Origin: JAYEHC01 sp964490635
Lineage (GTDB): Bacteria; Patescibacteriota; Minisyncoccia; JAHIHE01; JAGLIN01
Direction: 5' to 3'
Assembly (NCBI GenBank): GCA_964490635.1
Contig: CAZBCK010000042.1
Location: forward strand, 1-8,796
DNA length: 8,796 bases
The translations under genes and the position numbers were made by a program. This document shows positions 5,584 through 8,796 of the stretch, piece by piece. A model generated the notes under the pieces. It worked only from the letters and a program-made list of their open reading frames with translations, searched no databases and was not told where the DNA came from. The number at the start of each line of letters is the position of its first letter. Positions within the stretch are counted from its first letter, which is position 1.

Positions 5584-5611
5584 TTTACAAATCTTAATAA
5601 TTTGATATACT
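5584..5611 (+). promoter_or_regulatory. Probable promoter of the gene at 5653
   Basis: TTTACA (5584-5589) and TATACT (5606-5611) are separated by 16 bp, each one mismatch from the sigma-70 consensus. Transcription would start near 5618, giving a leader of about 35 nt. The -35 box sits just outside the right end of the nested palindrome, so the repeat borders the promoter. Confidence 0.5.
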
Positions 5612-5652
5612 GTTAATATAAGATCGCATTTTAAAAAATAAAAATAAAAAAT

Positions 5653-6375
5653 ATGGAAGAATCAAAACAAAACAAGATAGCGCTTTTACGCCAGATGATT
5701 GAAAATGCCGACAGAAATATAGCGGCGGCAAAACAAATTTTATCCCAGCTTGACGGCGGCGCGAAAAAACCGCAAACCAAACCAATAGCAAGCCAGATAA
5801 TTGAAGGAGTTTTTGACGGCGAGAAAATGATTGGGATGGACAGTAAAAAATATCCTATTCCAGTAAATTACGCAAGTAAATCAAAACTTGTTGAAGGTGA
5901 TTTATTAAAACTTACCATCACAGACGACGGATCATTTTTATTCAAACAGATTAGTCCCATTGAAAGAAGAACAATAATCGGAACCGTGATCAAAGACAGC
6001 AACGGAAAATATTATGTTTACTCCGAAGAAAGAAAATACAAAGTTCTTTTGGCGTCTTTGACATATTTCAAAGCCAAAGAAGGAGATGAAGTAACATTAA
6101 TAGTCCCGAAAGAAAAAATGAGTGAATGGGGCGCAATTGAAGCGGTGATCGGAACTTCGGAAGGTAATATTGAGAATTTAGACGACAGCGCGGAAGAGAA
6201 AAACAGTGAAGAAGAAAATGATGATATTACGAAAAACATCAGCGAGGAAAATAAGAACAAAGAAACAATGCTAGAAAATGAATGGATGCCGGATATTGAA
6301 GAAATAAAAAAAGAAGTGCGGGATGATGAAAATGAAGAGAGAGGCATTCTGGATGATTTGATCAAAGGGAATTAG
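5653..6375 (+). CDS. Conserved-type acidic hypothetical protein
   Basis: 240 residues, no signal peptide or membrane segment. Residues 1-35 are a predicted helix (ALLRQMIENADRNIAAAKQIL). Residues about 45-168 form a compact beta-rich domain with two apparently related halves: IIEGVFDGEKMIGMDSKKYPIPVNYASKSKLVEGDLLKLTI and then IIGTVIKDSNGKYYVYSEERKYKVLLASLTYFKAKEGDEVTLIV, each ending in a 'G-D-x-(x)-hydrophobic' strand like a small barrel. Residues about 170-240 are a strongly acidic tail with a short C-terminal helix. I recall this domain as a frequent conserved protein of Parcubacteria with no assigned function; I give no role. The two similar halves suggest an internal duplication. It begins a plus-strand run toward dnaX, behind a good promoter, and has no Shine-Dalgarno sequence. 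Confidence 0.88.
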   Translation: MEESKQNKIALLRQMIENADRNIAAAKQILSQLDGGAKKPQTKPIASQIIEGVFDGEKMIGMDSKKYPIPVNYASKSKLVEGDLLKLTITDDGSFLFKQISPIERRTIIGTVIKDSNGKYYVYSEERKYKVLLASLTYFKAKEGDEVTLIVPKEKMSEWGAIEAVIGTSEGNIENLDDSAEEKNSEEENDDITKNISEENKNKETMLENEWMPDIEEIKKEVRDDENEERGILDDLIKGN

Positions 6376-6397
6376 TAAATCAGCAAATTATTTACTA
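6373..6397. repeat. 8-bp inverted repeat over the stop codon
   Basis: TAGTAAAT (6373-6380), which includes the TAG stop of the upstream gene, is perfectly complementary to ATTTACTA (6390-6397). The stem is AT-only apart from one G and one C per arm pair and has no T tract, so it is a weak hairpin at most and unlikely to terminate transcription. Confidence 0.4.
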
Positions 6398-6408
6398 GCT
6401 TTAAAAAT

Positions 6409-6681
6409 ATGTTAGAAACTTTCAAAAAGGTTAGCGGTCTGGCAATTTGCAGCTTTCTTTCTGCTTTGTCGGTTTTGAGAGTAATAATAGATCCGGACAA
6501 CTTAAATATTTTACTCGCCATATCACCGACTCTCGCTATAATATTAGGCATACTGGCCATTATTAGCATTGGTTTTAAATATGCTACAACAAAAAAGTTT
6601 GACAGATACATGAAGATAGGAATCGTTCTGTCAATACTGGGAATTTTAACCGGAGCGTTTTTAGGTCTTTTTTTGTGTTAG
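6409..6681 (+). CDS. Small three-helix membrane protein, unknown function
   Basis: 90 residues, mostly hydrophobic. Three membrane segments are visible at about 10-27, 34-57 and 68-89, with short charged connections (DPDN at 28-31; KYATTKKFDRYMK at 57-69) that suggest the second loop is cytoplasmic. It starts 33 bp after the acidic protein gene on the same strand and may share its transcript. No enzymatic motif is seen and I do not recognise the family. A minus-strand frame of 79 codons overlaps it, but the plus-strand reading has the coherent pattern of helices and loops. No Shine-Dalgarno sequence is present. Confidence 0.7.
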   Translation: MLETFKKVSGLAICSFLSALSVLRVIIDPDNLNILLAISPTLAIILGILAIISIGFKYATTKKFDRYMKIGIVLSILGILTGAFLGLFLC

Positions 6682-6731
6682 CTTTTTTTGGACAACCACA
6701 GTAATTTAGATCGATCGTGATAATAAATATT

Positions 6732-6885
6732 AGGACTTACGCGATCCAGAGGTTCAACCTCTCTACGCTTATTTAGTTCTATGATTTATCTATATTATAT
6801 ATCAAAAAATAATTTAAAATAAAAAAGGCGTAGAGAGGTTGAACCTCTGGAAATAGTCCCTTGAAGCAACAAACGCGTAAATCCT
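6732..6885. repeat. MITE-like element with two nested inverted repeats upstream of dnaX
   Basis: The outer arms AGGACTTACGCG (6732-6743) and CGCGTAAATCCT (6874-6885) match at 11 of 12. The inner arms, 24 bp each (6745-6768 and 6828-6851), are perfectly complementary; each contains the self-palindrome AGAGGTTCAACCTCT. The spacer between the inner arms is about 59 bp and almost all A/T. No protein is encoded, so it would depend on a transposase elsewhere if it is mobile. Its right end lies 17 bp before the dnaX ATG. Apart from this element the 221-bp gap 6682-6902 holds nothing I can name. Confidence 0.85.
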
Positions 6886-6902
6886 AAAAATATTAGAACA
6901 CT

Positions 6903-8669
6903 ATGTCAAAAGTTCTCTATAGAAAATATCGACCGACAAGTTTTTCAGAAGTTGTCGGACAGGAGCATGTCGTTAAAACTCTGAAGAATGCAATTAAGCG
7001 GGGAAAGATTGCCCACGCTTATTTGTTCTCCGGACCGAGAGGAATCGGCAAAACAACAATTGCGAGAATCTTGGCAAAGGCGGCAAACTGTAAGAATATC
7101 AAAGACGGAGAACCGTGCAATAAGTGCGACATCTGCGCGAATATAAACCAAAACAAATTTCTGGATCTTGTGGAAATTGACGCGGCGACACACACTCAAG
7201 TTGATAAAATCAGAGACATTATTGAAAAAATAAATTTTTCTCCAGCAGTCGGAAAATATAAAGTATATATAATTGACGAAGTCCATATGCTCAGCAAAGG
7301 CGCTTTTAATGCTCTTTTGAAAACATTGGAAGAGCCACCAAAACATGCGATCTTCATTCTGGCAACTACGGAAATCCACAAAATTCCCGCAACGATAATT
7401 TCACGATGTCAGCGATTTGATTTTCGCCGTATTAAAGTTTCTGAGATCAAAAAACGGCTTGAGGGAATCGCGAAGCAAGAGAAAGTAGAAGTGGAAAAAA
7501 GCGTTTTTGATTTTATTGCAATAAATTCCAGCGGAGGGATGCGTGATAGCGAAAGTCTGTTTGGACAAATATTATCACTTGAAAATGACAAAATAACTTT
7601 GGAGGAAGTTCGAAAAATTCTCGCTTTGGCAGACATTTCAAAAACGACCGAATTAATTAAACTAATTACTGAAAAAAAATATAGCGAGGCAATCAGTTAT
7701 ATAAATGAGATAACCAACGACGGATATGATCTTGAACAATTTGCCGAGTCTGTTATAGAATATTGCCGAAAATTAATGCTTATAAAAATAAGTCCGGAAA
7801 TAAAAAGTAATTTTTCCTTAGAGATAACCGATGAACAAATATCAGAATTGGAAAATGTTTCCGAGAGAATGACGATCGCGGAGATCATCAAAATAATTCG
7901 CGTGTTCATCCATGCCAGAGAAGAAATCAAATCATCAATAATCCCGCAGTTTCCTTTGGAACTTGCTATCGCAGAAATCAATATCTCTGATGATAATTCA
8001 TTGACAAACAAAACAGATGTCGGCTATAATAGCAAAATTAAAGAACCGATCAAAAAGATCACCGACAAAGTCTCGCAATCAGTAAAACAATCGCAGGATT
8101 TTATTAAGAAAAGCGTTAGTTTTGGAAAAAAGAAAGGTGAAGACAGCAAGGAATTAAAGAAAGAGGTTTCCGATAATAAAAGCAATGTGGAAATAAATAA
8201 CATAGAAACAGAGACAAAGACCGACGTTGCTGAAAAAAACAAGATTGAGCCAAATAGTGGCGACAATATTGACGGCATTGATCTAAATATTATTAAAGGC
8301 AACTGGCACAAAATTCTGGAAGAAATAAAACCGCACAATCATTCTTTAACCGTGTTCCTGAAAACTTGTTACCCGGTTGATGTAAATGGAAACAAAGTTA
8401 CAATGTCATGTGAATATTCTTTTCACAAAGACAAGCTGAGCAGTATTGAAAATAAACTGATTATTGAAAAAGTCGCTTCCCAAGTTCTCGGATCAGAGAT
8501 ATTCACTAAGTTCATTACAAGCGATGAAGCCGAAAAACTTGGATATAAAATTGAAAAAGATAATTTCACCGGATCAAATAACAACAACGTTGAAAATGGT
8601 AGCAAGGAAGAAAGCAACGACGACATAGTGAATTCCGCGCTTGATATGTTTGGCGGGAAAATTGTTTAA
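6903..8669 (+). CDS. dnaX: DNA polymerase III subunit gamma/tau
   Basis: 588 residues. DnaX is the AAA+ ATPase of the clamp loader, which opens and places the sliding clamp, and as tau it ties polymerase cores to the helicase. Domain I shows VLYRKYRPTSFSEVVGQ at the start, Walker A GPRGIGKT (44-51), a zinc module with C63, C72, C75 and C78, Walker B IIDEVH (123-128), sensor 1 ATTE (154-157) and the SRC arginine finger (167-169). Domains II-III run to about 360 (FPLELAIAEINI). A charged linker follows, then a second conserved region at about 456-540 (NWHKILEEIKPHNHSL) and the end AL-D-MFGGKIV, which I recall from other bacterial DnaX proteins. An in-phase A AAA AAG heptamer at 8126-8132 (codons 408-410) allows a 412-residue gamma form. 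The ATG at 6903 begins the conserved N-terminus; no Shine-Dalgarno sequence. Confidence 0.97.
   Translation: MSKVLYRKYRPTSFSEVVGQEHVVKTLKNAIKRGKIAHAYLFSGPRGIGKTTIARILAKAANCKNIKDGEPCNKCDICANINQNKFLDLVEIDAATHTQVDKIRDIIEKINFSPAVGKYKVYIIDEVHMLSKGAFNALLKTLEEPPKHAIFILATTEIHKIPATIISRCQRFDFRRIKVSEIKKRLEGIAKQEKVEVEKSVFDFIAINSSGGMRDSESLFGQILSLENDKITLEEVRKILALADISKTTELIKLITEKKYSEAISYINEITNDGYDLEQFAESVIEYCRKLMLIKISPEIKSNFSLEITDEQISELENVSERMTIAEIIKIIRVFIHAREEIKSSIIPQFPLELAIAEINISDDNSLTNKTDVGYNSKIKEPIKKITDKVSQSVKQSQDFIKKSVSFGKKKGEDSKELKKEVSDNKSNVEINNIETETKTDVAEKNKIEPNSGDNIDGIDLNIIKGNWHKILEEIKPHNHSLTVFLKTCYPVDVNGNKVTMSCEYSFHKDKLSSIENKLIIEKVASQVLGSEIFTKFITSDEAEKLGYKIEKDNFTGSNNNNVENGSKEESNDDIVNSALDMFGGKIV
8126..8140 (+). 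promoter_or_regulatory. Candidate programmed -1 frameshift site in dnaX
   Basis: The zero-frame codons are GGA AAA AAG AAA GGT, so A AAA AAG (8126-8132) is in the exact phase of the E. coli dnaX signal. After a -1 slip the ribosome reads GAA, AGG and then TGA (8138-8140), so the product ends ...GKKER at 412 residues, just beyond clamp-loader domain III, as gamma does in E. coli (431 residues). I see no good Shine-Dalgarno element in the usual upstream position and only a weak downstream pairing (GGAA/TTCC), so stimulators are uncertain. Confidence 0.6.
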
Positions 8670-8723
8670 CATATAACTTATAACGCAATTTTATAGATAA
8701 TAATGTTTTTCAGCCATAAATTC

Positions 8724-8758
8724 GTTACACGTTACACATTTTGTGTTACATGTTACAC
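8724..8758. repeat. 7-bp tandem repeat (GTTACAC) between dnaX and the tRNA
   Basis: GTTACAC at 8724-8730 and 8731-8737, a degenerate 7-bp unit, then GTTACAT at 8745-8751 and GTTACAC at 8752-8758 keep a 7-bp phase. ACACA and TGTGT around the centre also form a small palindrome. The array ends four bases before the tRNA. Confidence 0.7.
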
Positions 8759-8762
8759 GCGA

Positions 8763-8796
8763 TCGGGGATCGTCTAACGGTAGGACGACAGGTTTT
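8763..8796 (+). tRNA. 5' part of a tRNA, probably tRNA-Gln (UUG)
   Basis: The last 34 bases fit the 5' half of a tRNA: acceptor strand TCGGGGA (8763-8769), T8 C9, D stem GTCT/GGAC with loop AACGGTA, then ACAGG as the 5' anticodon stem and TTTT as loop positions 32-35. The anticodon thus begins UU; the third base is beyond the window. The D-arm sequence CTAACGGTAGGAC and the TTTT loop start are typical of tRNA-Gln, with Glu or Lys less likely. The acceptor 3' strand cannot be checked. Confidence 0.8.

Noticed and set aside
5331..5597. 88-codon plus-strand frame beginning at ATG 5331
   Set aside because: Its start lies in the 10-bp repeats and its second half is the nested palindrome 5440-5570. 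No ribosome binding site and no protein-like pattern. Best explained as repeat DNA that happens to be open.
6372..6611. 79-codon minus-strand frame over the small membrane protein gene
   Set aside because: The plus-strand reading has three clean membrane helices and follows an upstream gene on the same strand; the minus frame has no support.
6861..6890. Possible dnaX promoter TTGAAG/TAAAAA within the right end of the repeat
   Set aside because: Both boxes match poorly and the predicted leader would be very short; not supportable over background.
7671..7684. A AAA AAA in phase within dnaX (codons 257-259) with a -1 stop soon after
   Set aside because: A slip here would truncate the protein before domain III and give a form with no known use. 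A8 runs are expected in this composition, so I do not call it a programmed site.

Overview
This window looks like a piece of an AT-rich Patescibacteria (Candidate Phyla Radiation) chromosome, probably of the Parcubacteria type. The evidence is the lysine-, glutamate- and asparagine-rich proteins, very short leaders mostly without a Shine-Dalgarno sequence, small genes of types I associate with CPR genomes, and an unusual ribosomal-protein gene order. The assignment is inference. TGA ends at least one gene normally and I saw no sign of a recoded TGA.

Layout, left to right. Positions 157-906 (+) encode a single-pass membrane protein with a LysM-like C-terminal domain; it has the only strong ribosome binding site here. 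It converges on a minus-strand cluster and the two are separated by a hairpin terminator at about 1009-1040. Read in the direction of transcription, the minus cluster is rpsL (S12), a palindromic repeat, rpsG (S7), a small double-CxxC zinc-ribbon protein, rplY (L25 with a long charged tail), a coiled-coil/lytic transglycosylase envelope protein, and a small helical protein that is continuous only if a -1 frameshift occurs. Position 5065-5652 is a divergent gap with no convincing gene; it holds two composite palindromes and degenerate 10-bp repeats, with a promoter candidate at its right end. On the plus strand follow a conserved-type acidic hypothetical protein (5653-6375), a small three-helix membrane protein (6409-6681), a further composite inverted repeat (6732-6885), dnaX (6903-8669), and the 5' part of a tRNA, probably tRNA-Gln, cut by the window end.

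The most interesting observation is recoding. The slippery heptamer A AAA AAG, the one used by E. coli dnaX, occurs exactly in phase in this dnaX just after domain III. A -1 shift there gives a stop two codons later and a 412-residue gamma-like product beside the 588-residue tau-like one. The same heptamer, again exactly in phase, lies where the small gene at 1097-1449 changes frame, so that gene may also be expressed by programmed slippage instead of being broken.

The second theme is the intergenic DNA. At least four different palindromic, MITE-like families occupy the gaps, none with a transposase. One appears twice, as a short form (17-60) and as a form carrying about 90 bp of extra nested palindrome (5440-5570), which looks like an empty/filled pair. 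Short tandem repeats with 7-, 8- and 10-bp units occur at other gene borders.
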